A DNA stretch of 44,689 nt from an uncultured Alteromonadaceae bacterium (GCA_938085045.1 CALKGI010000015.1:1-44689); one strand, 5' to 3'. Numbered from the stretch's first letter, positions 25,753 through 34,768 are shown. The notes: generated by a model not told the origin, from the sequence alone. Numbers and translations are program-made.

Positions 25753-26712
25753 ATGCAACCCATCAAAAAAATGGCTTTTATCTGCTTCCCCAAATTCCAA
25801 GCACTAGATTTGGTCGGGCCAATGGAAGTGTTTTCTATGGCTGTTGAGGCAGACAAACCCAGTTACGAATGCCACTTATTGTCTGAACACGGTGGCTTGG
25901 TCACCAGTAATTCAGGCATCACCCTTGCGACACAAAAACTGATGTCGCTTACAGGTTTTGACAGCCTGATTGTGATTGGTGGCGAAGATGTTAAACAACA
26001 GGGTCACCACCAACATCTAATACGATATATTCAAGCGCAACACTCGAATGTAAAACGTATTATTTCGATTTGCACTGGTGCGTTTTTATTGGCAGATGCC
26101 GGGTTATTGAATAATAGAAAAATCACCACTCATTGGAGTTGTATTGAGGCACTAAAAGCACGGGTGCCCAGTGCCGAGGTTGTAGCAGACGCCATTTATA
26201 TCAAAAGTGGCAACCTCTATACCTCAGCAGGCATCAGCGCCGGTATGGATTTAGCTTTGTCGATTATTGAAGAAGACCACAATAAAGTACTCAGCTTAGC
26301 CGTTGCCCGCGAGTTGGTGATTTTTTATCACAGGCCCGGTGGGCAAAAACAATTTTCAGACCTACTACTAGCACAAAGTCTGTCGAATGACAGCATCAAA
26401 CAAGCCTGTTTAATCATTAATGAAAATTTAGCCCTAGATTTAACCGTGACCTTCTTGGCCGAACGGGTCAATATGAGCCCACGTAACTTTTCGCGCCAAT
26501 TCACCGAGCAACTGAACCTATCGCCCGGTAAATATGTGCAAAAAGCTCGGGTAGAGCGGGCCAAAATGCTTTTAGAACAAGGACAACTGTCGGTCGCTCA
26601 GGTGGCCGATAAAGTCGGTATTAAAAGCATTGCCGTATTGAGCCGGCTCTTTAAAAAATATCTGGCGATTAGTCCCAGTGACTACAAACAACGGTTTTAT
26701 AAAGCGCCATGA
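25753..26712 (+). CDS. GlxA-type transcriptional regulator (DJ-1/PfpI + AraC HTH)
   Basis: The ATG at 25753 follows AAGGAG; upstream in-frame codons would run through the operator. The 319-residue protein has an N-terminal DJ-1/PfpI-like domain (about 5-190: FPKFQALDLVGPMEVF, the nucleophile-elbow region ISICTGAFLLADAGLL, TTHWSCIEAL) and a C-terminal AraC-type double HTH (about 215-315: VTFLAERVNMSPRNFSRQF, VARSTRAF-equivalent helix KARVERAKMLLEQ, VGIKSIAVLSRLFKKY). Such regulators usually sense small nitrogen compounds and activate a neighbouring catabolic gene; here the divergent isochorismatase-family hydrolase is the likely target. Confidence 0.92.
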   Translation: MQPIKKMAFICFPKFQALDLVGPMEVFSMAVEADKPSYECHLLSEHGGLVTSNSGITLATQKLMSLTGFDSLIVIGGEDVKQQGHHQHLIRYIQAQHSNVKRIISICTGAFLLADAGLLNNRKITTHWSCIEALKARVPSAEVVADAIYIKSGNLYTSAGISAGMDLALSIIEEDHNKVLSLAVARELVIFYHRPGGQKQFSDLLLAQSLSNDSIKQACLIINENLALDLTVTFLAERVNMSPRNFSRQFTEQLNLSPGKYVQKARVERAKMLLEQGQLSVAQVADKVGIKSIAVLSRLFKKYLAISPSDYKQRFYKAP

Positions 26713-26767
26713 AGGTGTTTAAACAACATTAATTTAAGTAAATCAGTAATATTTAAAAAGGAATATC

Positions 26768-27235
26768 ATGAAGATTTTTAGTCGCACAATTTTGTTAAGT
26801 CTTGGTCTATCACTGGCCATTCCCTGCGCTGCTTTGGCAGAAGAAATAGGGAGCGTGACAACCAAATTTAAGCTCATTGGCGCCAATCATAAAATAGTGA
26901 TTGAAGCGTTTGACGACCCAATTGTTAAAGGCGTGAGTTGCCATTTGAGCCGAGCGAAAAAAGGTGGCGTAAAAGGCGCAATGGGCATGGCAGAAGATAC
27001 CTCAGATGCTTCAATTGCTTGTCGGCAAATTGGCCCAATTTCTTTTACCCGAGATTTAAAAGAAGGTGAAAAAGTGTTTACCAAACGCACATCTTTGGTG
27101 TTCAAAACCATGCAAGTGGTGCGGTTTCACGATACTAAAAGAAATGTACTGGTTTACCTTGTTTACAGCGACAAAATCGTCGACGGCAGTCCAAAAAATT
27201 CAATTTCGACAGTGCCCATATTAAAGTGGCAGTAA
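26768..27235 (+). CDS. creA: CreA family protein
   Basis: A 155-residue exported protein with signal peptide [20 protein letters not shown] to about residue 24. The body matches Cre[70 protein letters not shown] and [20 protein letters not shown]. The function of CreA is unknown despite its wide distribution. AAAAAGGAATATC precedes the ATG. It is monocistronic, 55 bp after the GlxA-type gene, and ends at a BIME shared with the convergent sigma operon. Confidence 0.95.
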   Translation: MKIFSRTILLSLGLSLAIPCAALAEEIGSVTTKFKLIGANHKIVIEAFDDPIVKGVSCHLSRAKKGGVKGAMGMAEDTSDASIACRQIGPISFTRDLKEGEKVFTKRTSLVFKTMQVVRFHDTKRNVLVYLVYSDKIVDGSPKNSISTVPILKWQ

Positions 27236-27242
27236 AGCTGGC

Positions 27243-27319
27243 GTAGGGGCAGACCCCTGTGTCTGCCCTTGATTACGCAACACATTGAAAAGAGGGTAGA
27301 CACGGGGGTCTACCCCTAC
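27243..27319. repeat. REP pair (BIME) between creA and the sigma-operon 3' end
   Basis: GTAG + GGGCAGAC-CCCTGT-GTCTGCCC (27243-27268) faces GGGTAGAC-ACGGGG-GTCTACCC + CTAC (27294-27319). Both stems are perfect 8-bp pairs, and the C-G to T-A change between the two units is compensated on both arms. It fills the whole 88-bp gap between convergent genes and may act as a bidirectional terminator or 3'-end stabiliser. Confidence 0.85.
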
Positions 27320-27323
27320 GGCC

Positions 27324-27848
27324 TCATTTTCGATTAATTAAATCCCGCACGTCATTAAGCGAACTAACCGAAAAACCACGGTCGTAAAAGTACATCACTT
27401 TACCCTGATTATTCACCAGCATAACGCGGGCATTATTGCCATTTTCGTTGCCAGTAAAGGCCTGCATTGCATCGCCATCAGCATATAGGGTTATCACGCC
27501 TTTCCACAGTTCTTTGGGAATTCCACGGCGCATGCCATCGTTTATTTGGGTGCTAAACATTCGTGGAAACATCCCTTGAATGGCAGGCACTTCAAACACG
27601 CTAACCTCGGTTTTGGTCATATCTAAACCAATCAACCAGCGGTCAATATCAAATTGGCTGTCTTGCTTGTAACCAATCAGCAGCAAGGTTAAAGGGTCGC
27701 TAAACATGGTTGGCATTTCAACCGTTTGTTTTTCTAATGTTTCGCCCATCATCACTGGTAGCGTGTTGCCAACCACACTTTGGTTTTGATGGCTGGTGCT
27801 ACATGCGCTGATAAAAAGTGTGATGGCCAATAGGGTTAATAATCGCAT
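27324..27848 (-). CDS. Thioredoxin-fold-like lipoprotein at the end of the photo-stress operon
   Basis: A 174-residue lipoprotein: MRLLTLLAITLFISACSTS with a lipobox cysteine at residue 16. The rest resembles the ATP10/thioredoxin-like fold, with a strand LTLLLIGYKQDSQFDIDRW after the N-terminus, GVITLYADGDAMQAF, ARVMLVNNQGKVMYFYDRGF and a final helix, but without a CxxC redox pair. Family assignment is tentative. Its ATG directly abuts the stop of the methyltransferase gene, so it is the last gene of the sigma-factor operon, just before a BIME. Confidence 0.7.
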   Translation of the reverse strand: MRLLTLLAITLFISACSTSHQNQSVVGNTLPVMMGETLEKQTVEMPTMFSDPLTLLLIGYKQDSQFDIDRWLIGLDMTKTEVSVFEVPAIQGMFPRMFSTQINDGMRRGIPKELWKGVITLYADGDAMQAFTGNENGNNARVMLVNNQGKVMYFYDRGFSVSSLNDVRDLINRK

Positions 27849-29099
27849 TTAAGATTTCCTCATAACAACGTGAACAGTACTGGTTGAACGCTCTAAAAAG
27901 GCACCTTCACAATAAGCCAAATAATATAACCACAGGCGTTTGAAGTGTTCATCGTAACCAAATGTCTTTAATTGGTGCCACGCAGCTAAAAAGTTATCTC
28001 GCCAGTGTGCTAGGGTTTTTGCGTAATCTAAACCAATGTCATGCAATGACTCAACCACCATATCGGTATGTGCGGTGGTGCGTTTGGTGATCTCTGTTAT
28101 CGAGGGTAAAAAACCGCCCGGGAAGACAAACCGCTGAATAAAATCGACATTGTTACGATAGTGTTCAAAACGCTGATCGGCAATAGTAATAGACTGCAAC
28201 AACATTTTACCGCCGGGTTTAAGTCGTTGATTACATTGAGTGAAAAAGCTCTCTAGATAGTCATAACCCACCGCTTCTATCATTTCAATAGAGACCAATT
28301 TGTCATATTCGCCTGTTAGTTCTCTATAGTCTTTTTTAAGCAGTGTAATTTGCTCTGTTAAACCCAGTTTTTCGATAAGGTCGGCCACATATTTGTGCTG
28401 TTCTTGCGATATGGTTGTGGTGGTCACTTTGCAGCCATAGTGCTGGGCTGCATAAATCGCCAAACCACCCCAGCCGGTGCCAATTTCGAGCAAATGATCG
28501 GTTGATGTAAGTGCTAATCGCTGGCAAATCGTGTCTAATTTGTGTGTTTGCGCTTGCTCAAGCGTGGCATTTTCATCTGGATATATCGCCGCTGAATACA
28601 TCATTTTTGGGTCAAGAAAACGCGTATAAAGTTCGTTACCCAAGTCGTAATGGGCGGCAATGTTATTTTTCGAGCCATTAATCGAGTTTTTATTGGCCCG
28701 ATGCGCCAAGGCGTTTTGAATGCGGCTAACCCAAGAATTGCTGCTTTCTATCTTGTCGGTTAACTGCTGGGCTTTGGCGAAAATGCGTATGACGGCGGTT
28801 AAGTCGGTCGAAGACCATTTTTGCGCAATATAAGCTTGCGCAAAACCAATGCTACCGCCCAGCACTAGGTCTTTATAAAGGCTGACATCATGAACAACAA
28901 ATTGTGCCACCAATTGACGCTGAGTATCATGAGCATTGGCGCCATTCAAAGGCTCGCCAAAATGATTGACTTCATTACCTTCGACAATAAGTAAAGTACC
29001 TTGTTGCAGCGCGTTTAAGGTTTTAAAAACCATCTCGCGGCAGCGTTTATCAAACCAACTCATGTCGGCACGTAATTCAATTGCTGAAAGACTTTCCAA
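27849..29099 (-). CDS. Cyclopropane-fatty-acid-synthase family SAM methyltransferase
   Basis: A 416-residue protein of the CfaS/Mycolic acid cyclopropane synthase family. An N-terminal lipid-binding-like part (1-120) is followed by AAHYDLGNELYTRFLDPKMM, the SAM site LLEIGTGWGGLAIYAA, SIEMIEAVGYDYLESFF and MLLQSITIADQRF with PGGFLPS. It transfers a methyl(ene) group from SAM to unsaturated phospholipid acyl chains. In alphaproteobacterial RpoE/ChrR regulons related enzymes make cyclopropane or methylated furan fatty acids (UfaM). The adjacent FAD oxidoreductase and DUF1365 favour such a modified-lipid pathway here, but which product is made is inference. Confidence 0.9.
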   Translation of the reverse strand: MESLSAIELRADMSWFDKRCREMVFKTLNALQQGTLLIVEGNEVNHFGEPLNGANAHDTQRQLVAQFVVHDVSLYKDLVLGGSIGFAQAYIAQKWSSTDLTAVIRIFAKAQQLTDKIESSNSWVSRIQNALAHRANKNSINGSKNNIAAHYDLGNELYTRFLDPKMMYSAAIYPDENATLEQAQTHKLDTICQRLALTSTDHLLEIGTGWGGLAIYAAQHYGCKVTTTTISQEQHKYVADLIEKLGLTEQITLLKKDYRELTGEYDKLVSIEMIEAVGYDYLESFFTQCNQRLKPGGKMLLQSITIADQRFEHYRNNVDFIQRFVFPGGFLPSITEITKRTTAHTDMVVESLHDIGLDYAKTLAHWRDNFLAAWHQLKTFGYDEHFKRLWLYYLAYCEGAFLERSTSTVHVVMRKS

Positions 29100-29101
29100 T
29101 G

Positions 29102-29923
29102 TTATATCTCCCCAGATGGATTAGTGGGTTTATTCGATTTTTGATAAGACACAAACGGTATTCGTTTAATAAAGAGCTTTAAGGCTTGCCAATAAATTCC
29201 GCCGACAATTTTCAGTGTCATCACTGGCATTTTTAGCCACAGGGCCGTGAAACTTGCCGGCGTTATTGCGGTTCTTTTCAACATTAAATGCACATCAAAA
29301 AGTTTTTTTGCCTTATGCTCGCCATTTACATTCGTTTTATTGTCTATCTGTATCATTAACTTATCGTGACGCTTACTCGGCGGCTGAACTGCCCAATGAT
29401 AATTCATCGCTAAACTCATAAAGGGCGATACATGAAAGCACTTTTCGGTGATTTTTTCGGTTGTCGCCAGCAAATCAATCAAGTAATAATGACGCTGGTT
29501 CCATGGCGTATTACTCACCTCAGCCAACATAGTGTCGCAAATGCCGTCACTGTTATAACAAAAGTAAAAATTTGCCGGACTAAAATAAAAACCGAAACAC
29601 CTTATCTGTACTAGCATGGTGATTTTACTCACCTCACCTTGATGCCCTAAAGCGTTTAACTTATTTTCAATACGTGTTCGCAGCGCTAACGGATCACCTT
29701 TTAAGTAATCTTTTTGACAAAAACGCAAAGGATAAAACCACGAATAACCAAAAGGCCCTTGGGCTTGAAGTCCGCCTTGCCCATTGGATGCGACTTCGTC
29801 TACATCTAGCGCCAGCATATGCAATTGGTAGGTAAATTGATGATCTTGCGGGGTGAAGCGCCTATGCCTTATCTGACCTTGATAAATAGCGCTTTGCAAT
29901 TGGTCGTCGTCAATATCAGGCAT
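29102..29923 (-). CDS. DUF1365 protein
   Basis: A 273-residue DUF1365 protein: IYQGQIRHRRFTPQDHQFTY at the start, GPFGYSWFYPLRF, QIRCFGFYFSPANFYFCYNS and AEVSNTPWNQRHYYL are family hallmarks, followed by FHVSPFMSLAMNYHW. Family members are regularly found between an FAD-dependent amine-oxidase-like protein and a CfaS-like methyltransferase, as here, and are thought to act in lipid modification; no reaction is established that I know of. It overlaps the upstream oxidoreductase gene by 8 bp and is two bases from the methyltransferase start. Confidence 0.92.
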   Translation of the reverse strand: MPDIDDDQLQSAIYQGQIRHRRFTPQDHQFTYQLHMLALDVDEVASNGQGGLQAQGPFGYSWFYPLRFCQKDYLKGDPLALRTRIENKLNALGHQGEVSKITMLVQIRCFGFYFSPANFYFCYNSDGICDTMLAEVSNTPWNQRHYYLIDLLATTEKITEKCFHVSPFMSLAMNYHWAVQPPSKRHDKLMIQIDNKTNVNGEHKAKKLFDVHLMLKRTAITPASFTALWLKMPVMTLKIVGGIYWQALKLFIKRIPFVSYQKSNKPTNPSGEI

Positions 29924-31199
29924 GTTGAGGCTTTTCGGCTTGTTGCATTAAATAACAACCAAATCGTTTGGCCACATCAACCGCACTGCGCACGCCGTCT
30001 TCATGAAAGCCGTTATACCAGTAGGCTCCGGCAAAGTGGGTATGTTGCTTGCCACAAATGGTCATTCTTTGTTGTTGCGCGTTTAAAGAACCCTTGGTGT
30101 AAACCGGATGATGGTAAACAAACTCGCGTAGAATTTTGTTTTTATCGATAAGCTCAGTTTGATTTAAGGTCACGCAAACGGTGCCTTTGCAGCTAAGCCC
30201 TTGTAAAATATTCATGTTGTAAGTTACACACGCGGGTTTGTCATCATTGCCAGTTAATTGATAATTCCAACTCGCCCAAGCTTTTTGCCTAACTGGCAGC
30301 AATGATTTGTCGGTATGTAAAACCACTTTATTTTCGCTGTAAGGTATAGCGCCGAGTATCGCTTTTTCATCATCACTGGCATCTGTCAACAGCGCTTTGG
30401 CTTGGTCTGAATGACAGGCGATCACTACCTCATCAAATTCTTGCATCAGTTGATTGCCAAAGTATATTTGCACTGCGTCATTTTCACGGGTGATTTTGGT
30501 GATGTTGCAATTAACCTCAATGTTGTTTGCAAAGCCCTTAGTCAGCGGTGCCAAATAGCTGCGTGAACCACCAGGAATAACATACCATTGCGGCCTATCA
30601 ACAATATTGAGCAATCCGTGATTATGAAAAAACTTAATGAAAAACGTTAACGGAAAAGCCGTCATATCGGTCAAAGATGTCGACCAAATAGCCGCGCCCA
30701 TGGGCAGAATATAATGCTCAGCAAAATAATGGTTGAACCGCTCGCGAGTTAAAAAATCGCCCAATGTCTCGTCTTGTTTATACTCATCACTTTGATACAA
30801 GGCTTTACATAACTTGTTGAATCGTAATATTTCTTTTATCAAATACCAAAATTTTGGGTTAACAATATTGCGCCGTTGGGCGAATAAAGAATCAACAGTA
30901 TGACCGTTGTATTCTAGCTTTGACGCCAAGCTTTTCACCGAAAAACTCATTTGCGTGGCTTGTTTATTAATGCCCAACTCATCAAGCAAGGCCAAAAAAT
31001 TAGGGTAAGTTTTGTCGTTAAAAACAATAAACCCGGTATCAACTGCCACTTGTTCACCACCGAGTTCAACATCAACCGTTGCTGTGTGCCCGCCTATTAC
31101 AGCGGCTTTTTCGAAAACACTCACTCGGTGCTTTTGTGACAAAAGATAAGCGCTGGTTAACCCCGCAATACCGCTGCCGATAATGGCTATATTTTTCAT
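29916..31199 (-). CDS. FAD-dependent amine-oxidase-like oxidoreductase (candidate fatty-acid desaturase, UfaD-like)
   Basis: The ATG at 31199 overlaps the upstream TGA (ATGA) and puts the dinucleotide-binding motif NIAIIGSGIAGLTSAYLLSQ directly at the N-terminus, so a longer reading from 31223 is rejected. The 427-residue protein continues with VSVFEKAAVIGGHTATVDVE, VDTGFIVFNDKTYPNF, and a C-terminal FAGAYWYNGFHEDGVRSAV FAD-binding segment. The subfamily is the NAD(P)-binding/amine-oxidase-like protein that accompanies DUF1365 and CfaS. In the photosynthetic alphaproteobacterial furan fatty acid pathway such a flavoprotein desaturates methylated acyl chains; the same role here is inference. 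Confidence 0.88.
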   Translation of the reverse strand: MKNIAIIGSGIAGLTSAYLLSQKHRVSVFEKAAVIGGHTATVDVELGGEQVAVDTGFIVFNDKTYPNFLALLDELGINKQATQMSFSVKSLASKLEYNGHTVDSLFAQRRNIVNPKFWYLIKEILRFNKLCKALYQSDEYKQDETLGDFLTRERFNHYFAEHYILPMGAAIWSTSLTDMTAFPLTFFIKFFHNHGLLNIVDRPQWYVIPGGSRSYLAPLTKGFANNIEVNCNITKITRENDAVQIYFGNQLMQEFDEVVIACHSDQAKALLTDASDDEKAILGAIPYSENKVVLHTDKSLLPVRQKAWASWNYQLTGNDDKPACVTYNMNILQGLSCKGTVCVTLNQTELIDKNKILREFVYHHPVYTKGSLNAQQQRMTICGKQHTHFAGAYWYNGFHEDGVRSAVDVAKRFGCYLMQQAEKPQHA

Positions 31200-31687
31200 G
31201 CTGATACTCGCTTTTTTAACCACCGAATAATGCCGCCAAGCACAGGTATGTGCTCGTATAACATTTGCCCAACATCAAGGTAATCTCGGTGATAAATCAC
31301 TTTGTTACCCTGACCTTTTAATAACGAATGCCCTTGAACCACAATGCTTTTTCCGCCGTTCAATTGTTTGTGTCTATAGGTCATGGTCCAGTATATGGCG
31401 GCGTTATCATCTTTGTGCATCACCTGATTGACCACAAAGCGGCAACTCGAAACGTTTTGGTATAACTCGGTAAAGTAGTCTGCAAGACTGTCAAAACCCG
31501 AAAGCTTATGTAGCGGGTCTTGAAACTCAACATCACTATGATAAACCGTATTAAGACAAGACAAATTATCAACCGATAGCTGTTGATAGGCATCGATGAA
31601 GTTGGCTAACCAAAACGGTGTGGCGCCTTCGGGTCGGTTTTTAACCGTTGGTTCTGATTGGGTTGTTGTCGCGTTGTTTAATAACAC
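31196..31687 (-). CDS. SnoaL/NTF2-like protein
   Basis: A 163-residue protein starting at a GTG after GAGGTAG (seven-base spacing). The cone-shaped SnoaL/NTF2 fold is suggested by the helical N-terminus FIDAYQQLSVDNLSCLNTVY, YHSDVEFQDPLHKLSG, the strand YWTMTYRHKQLNGGKSIVV and the HRDYLDVGQMLYE ending. These small proteins bind or convert hydrophobic ligands. It sits between photolyase and the FAD oxidoreductase, overlapping the latter by 4 bp, which points to a part in the lipid-modification branch of the operon. Confidence 0.85.
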   Translation of the reverse strand: MLLNNATTTQSEPTVKNRPEGATPFWLANFIDAYQQLSVDNLSCLNTVYHSDVEFQDPLHKLSGFDSLADYFTELYQNVSSCRFVVNQVMHKDDNAAIYWTMTYRHKQLNGGKSIVVQGHSLLKGQGNKVIYHRDYLDVGQMLYEHIPVLGGIIRWLKKRVSA

Positions 31688-31706
31688 AGATATCTACCTC
31701 TTTAGG

Positions 31707-33104
31707 TCAAACCTGTTTGAAACAGGCCAAAGCGCGTGCTCTGGCGGCTTTATGGTCGACTATTGCAGGCCAATAGCCTTTACTATTTTGTTGCGCTAAA
31801 TACTGATGAGGAAAATGAATATGTTTGTTTGGCACATCTTTTAGCTCTGGTAAGTACATACGAATGAAAACGCCATTGGGATCAAATCTTTCGCTTTGTC
31901 TTATCGGATTAAATATTCGAAAGTACGGCTGGGCATCGCAACCTGTGCTGGCAGCCCATTGCCAACCCCCATTATTGGCCGCTAAGTCGCCATCTATTAA
32001 CTGGCTGATAAAGTAGCTTTCGCCCCAGCGCCAATCAATTAACAGGTGTTTGGTTAAAAAGCTCGCCACTATCATTCTTAGCCGGTTATGCATCCAACCG
32101 GTTTGATTGAGTTGGCGCATCGCAGCATCCACAATAGGGTATCCGGTTTGACCTTTACACCATGCGTCAAAGTGCTGATTGTTGTTCAACCACACCAAAG
32201 AATCATATTTTTTATTGAAGTTACGCCCTTTGGCCAAGCTTGGAAAATGATGTAAAAGGTGGCGGTAAAACTCCCGCCAAATCAGCTCGTTAAGCCACAC
32301 AAATACGTTAGCATCGCTGGCAGATAATATATCAGGGTGTTGTTGCTGAAGCTGCCTAAGTAAATAACGAACACTCAGCGCGCCAATGGCCAAATAAGGT
32401 GATAAACCTGACGTACCTTTGCAGCCTGGAATATCTCTGTGCTGGGCATAATCGGCCAGTTTGTCACTCAAAAAATCGGGGATGACTTGCTGTTCAACCA
32501 CATCAACTAAGGGCCAAGACGAAGAACAGTTGTCTTGTTCAATGGTGACAGTTTTATTGGGCGCATCAGCAATGTAATAAGGCAACAAATCTTGTTTTGA
32601 AATGTAGTCGAAACCGTAATTTTGCACGTAACCTAACCATGCTTTTTTAAACGGTGTAAACACCTTGAACATAGCGTGTTGCTTGTTGAGGACTTTACCC
32701 TTAGGCACAATCACATCAGACTCAAAAGCCACCAGCTTAACGCCACGAGCAATAAGCTGTTGGTCGCGTTGCCGCTCGTTGAATTCTAACTCTTCGTTGA
32801 CCACCACCGAACAACTGGGGTTTTGTTTACTGTAGTTTGCTAGGTATTCAATTTGCGCTGCAAAATCATCACATTCAACCACTTCTAACTGAATGCCAAA
32901 TTTATTTAGCTGGCCACTAAGCCACTGAACATGCCTGAGTATGAGGTCTATTTTAATGGCAGACATTTGATGCATCTGCCATTGTTTTTTAGTGATAAAA
33001 AACAAGGCAGTACACTCAAGTTGGTCGGGGGTTGTATGCGCTAAATAGTGAAGTAATGCAGGGTTGTCATGCACTCTTAAGTCGTTTCTAAACCAAAGCA
33101 GCAC
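31707..33104 (-). CDS. phrB: Deoxyribodipyrimidine photolyase (class I CPD photolyase)
   Basis: A 465-residue photolyase, GTG start. The N-terminal antenna domain opens LLWFRNDLRVHDNPALLHYL. The catalytic FAD domain has KGTSGLSPYLAIGALSVR, ELIWREFYRHLLHHFPSLA, GQTGYPIVDAAMRQLNQTGWMHNRLRM and GDLAANNGGWQWAASTGCDA with the usual tryptophans and Asn of the repair site. It uses blue/near-UV light to split cyclobutane pyrimidine dimers. It is the fourth gene of the sigma/anti-sigma operon, consistent with ECF control of light-damage repair. Confidence 0.97.
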   Translation of the reverse strand: MLLWFRNDLRVHDNPALLHYLAHTTPDQLECTALFFITKKQWQMHQMSAIKIDLILRHVQWLSGQLNKFGIQLEVVECDDFAAQIEYLANYSKQNPSCSVVVNEELEFNERQRDQQLIARGVKLVAFESDVIVPKGKVLNKQHAMFKVFTPFKKAWLGYVQNYGFDYISKQDLLPYYIADAPNKTVTIEQDNCSSSWPLVDVVEQQVIPDFLSDKLADYAQHRDIPGCKGTSGLSPYLAIGALSVRYLLRQLQQQHPDILSASDANVFVWLNELIWREFYRHLLHHFPSLAKGRNFNKKYDSLVWLNNNQHFDAWCKGQTGYPIVDAAMRQLNQTGWMHNRLRMIVASFLTKHLLIDWRWGESYFISQLIDGDLAANNGGWQWAASTGCDAQPYFRIFNPIRQSERFDPNGVFIRMYLPELKDVPNKHIHFPHQYLAQQNSKGYWPAIVDHKAARARALACFKQV

Positions 33105-33124
33105 GGGTCACCATTTGACAATTA

Positions 33125-34069
33125 TTAATAGCCATATCTAAGCCTCAACTGTTCTGGGTAGGGGTTTAAGTAGGCCTGCTGCGCCAAATACTTTTTAGGG
33201 TGAAGAATTAAATAATGTTTAATCAAAGTCAGCGGAACCACTAAAGGTACCAGCCCTTTTCGATAATCGTCTACTTGCTTACACAACTCTTGGCGTTGGG
33301 GGGCCAACAAGTGCTTAGAAAAATAGCCCTGAATATGCTGCAAGGTATTGGCATGGTTTTTACGGGTCGCGGTTATTTTTAGCGCCGCCATCAGCCCTGC
33401 AATATACTCAGGTGCAATTTCATCCACTGTTAACGCACCATTACCCAGCAAACGCCCCAAGGTTTTATAAGCAACCAAATCGTGACTCATCAACATGTAT
33501 TTATATTGGCCATGAAACGTCATCAGTTTATGTTTGCTCAGGCCACCGGCCACCAATTGTTGCCAGTTGTTATAAACAAATACTCGGGCAACAAAATTTT
33601 CACGAAGAATCGCATCATTTAAACGACCGTTTTCTTCACAAGGTAATAAGGGGTTGGCTTTCATGACTTCGTTAGCAAAAACACCTATACCGTCGTTGGC
33701 TAGCGGGTTGCCCTTTTCGTTGTAAACTTTAACTCTTTCCATGCCGCAGGTCGGGCTTTTGGCACAAAACACAAAACCGCTAAAATCCTTGGCAAGTTCA
33801 GCAACTTTTTTACCGTAAGCCTGCAATGCTTCGGTGACATCGCCGCTACCGTCAGGCCGTGCCACATGCAACACGTCTTGTTTTCTAATTTGCCTGATGG
33901 TGGGTCTTGGCGCCGGTAAACCTACTGCCATCTCGGGGCAAAAAGGTTTATAGCTAACATGTTGACCGAGTTCATCAACGCAAAAATGAGATTTTTTACC
34001 GCTGCCATCATAGCGAACATTTTCGCCCATCAGGCAAGCACTGGTGCCAATAACAATATTTTTAGTCAT
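33125..34069 (-). CDS. DUF523-DUF1722 fusion protein
   Basis: A 314-residue protein. The DUF523 half (1-150: VIGTSACLMGENVRYDGSGK, KPFCPEMAVGLPAPRPTIR, FCAKSPTCGMERVKVY) has three conserved cysteines that bind an Fe-S cluster in the characterised member TudS, a thiouracil desulfurase. The DUF1722/YbgA half (about 190-314: KLMTFHGQYKYMLMSHD, HIQGYFSKHLLAPQRQEL) is helical and of unknown function. The fusion is common beside phrB. Repair or removal of damaged or thiolated bases is a reasonable guess. Genes before and after are 12-20 bp away. Confidence 0.93.
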   Translation of the reverse strand: MTKNIVIGTSACLMGENVRYDGSGKKSHFCVDELGQHVSYKPFCPEMAVGLPAPRPTIRQIRKQDVLHVARPDGSGDVTEALQAYGKKVAELAKDFSGFVFCAKSPTCGMERVKVYNEKGNPLANDGIGVFANEVMKANPLLPCEENGRLNDAILRENFVARVFVYNNWQQLVAGGLSKHKLMTFHGQYKYMLMSHDLVAYKTLGRLLGNGALTVDEIAPEYIAGLMAALKITATRKNHANTLQHIQGYFSKHLLAPQRQELCKQVDDYRKGLVPLVVPLTLIKHYLILHPKKYLAQQAYLNPYPEQLRLRYGY

Positions 34070-34081
34070 AACGTTTTGCTC

Positions 34082-34768
34082 CTAATAGATGAAAGGTCCG
34101 ATTGGGTTTAGTAGCCTATTGAGCCCTTGGGTGAATTTCAAAGGTTCATTGACAACGGTAAAACATAAACAGCCATGTTCTGAGCGCGGCTGATGCGTAC
34201 GCGTGCCATCGAGCATAATAAAATCACCCGCGACGTAATGACCTTCATCATCGTCAAACTCGCCGTCTAGCAACAACGTCAACTCATATCCTTTATGAGT
34301 GTGTTCAGGTACTTCACCACCGGGCTGAATATGTAAAAGGCTGGTGTGTATTTTGCCTTCTCCAAGCTGTAATCGCGCCCGTGTCAACTTACCTAAGTGA
34401 CTTAGGCTCCCCAACTCAACAATCTCGATTGCTTGAGGTAGAACATAGTCTTTGTCGCCCATAGTGACTGTTTTAGGCTGCCTTATAGGAATAGATGCAA
34501 CGGCTTCATCGGCGACGATAGCACCAATCATGTCATCAAAATCGAATGAACTGGTAACTGCCATGGCGCTTTGTTCATCAACACTATCTGGGTGCATATC
34601 AAGTTCTTCAAAGCTTTGGCTGGCTTGAGCATCCATCATTTGAGCCGTTTTTTTTGCACACGATGGGCACATGTCGTTATGCATAGCAATGGCAGCCGAT
34701 AGCGATGCCGGTAATTCACCAGTGACAAAACCTTGTAATAAATCTTGGGTAGGGTGATGTTTAATCAT
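34082..34768 (-). CDS. chrR: ChrR-type zinc anti-sigma factor with cupin domain
   Basis: A 228-residue ChrR homologue. The N-terminal zinc anti-sigma domain has H5, H30, C34 and C37 (MHNDMCPSCAKK), one residue off the H6/H31/C35/C38 set of Rhodobacter ChrR. The C-terminal cupin domain carries PEHTHKGYELTLLLDGEF, with H156, H158 and E162 as probable metal ligands, followed by DGTRTHQPRSEHG. ChrR holds its ECF sigma factor inactive and releases it in singlet oxygen; the cupin is needed for that response. It overlaps the sigma gene by 8 bp, giving balanced expression. Confidence 0.95.
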   Translation of the reverse strand: MIKHHPTQDLLQGFVTGELPASLSAAIAMHNDMCPSCAKKTAQMMDAQASQSFEELDMHPDSVDEQSAMAVTSSFDFDDMIGAIVADEAVASIPIRQPKTVTMGDKDYVLPQAIEIVELGSLSHLGKLTRARLQLGEGKIHTSLLHIQPGGEVPEHTHKGYELTLLLDGEFDDDEGHYVAGDFIMLDGTRTHQPRSEHGCLCFTVVNEPLKFTQGLNRLLNPIGPFIY

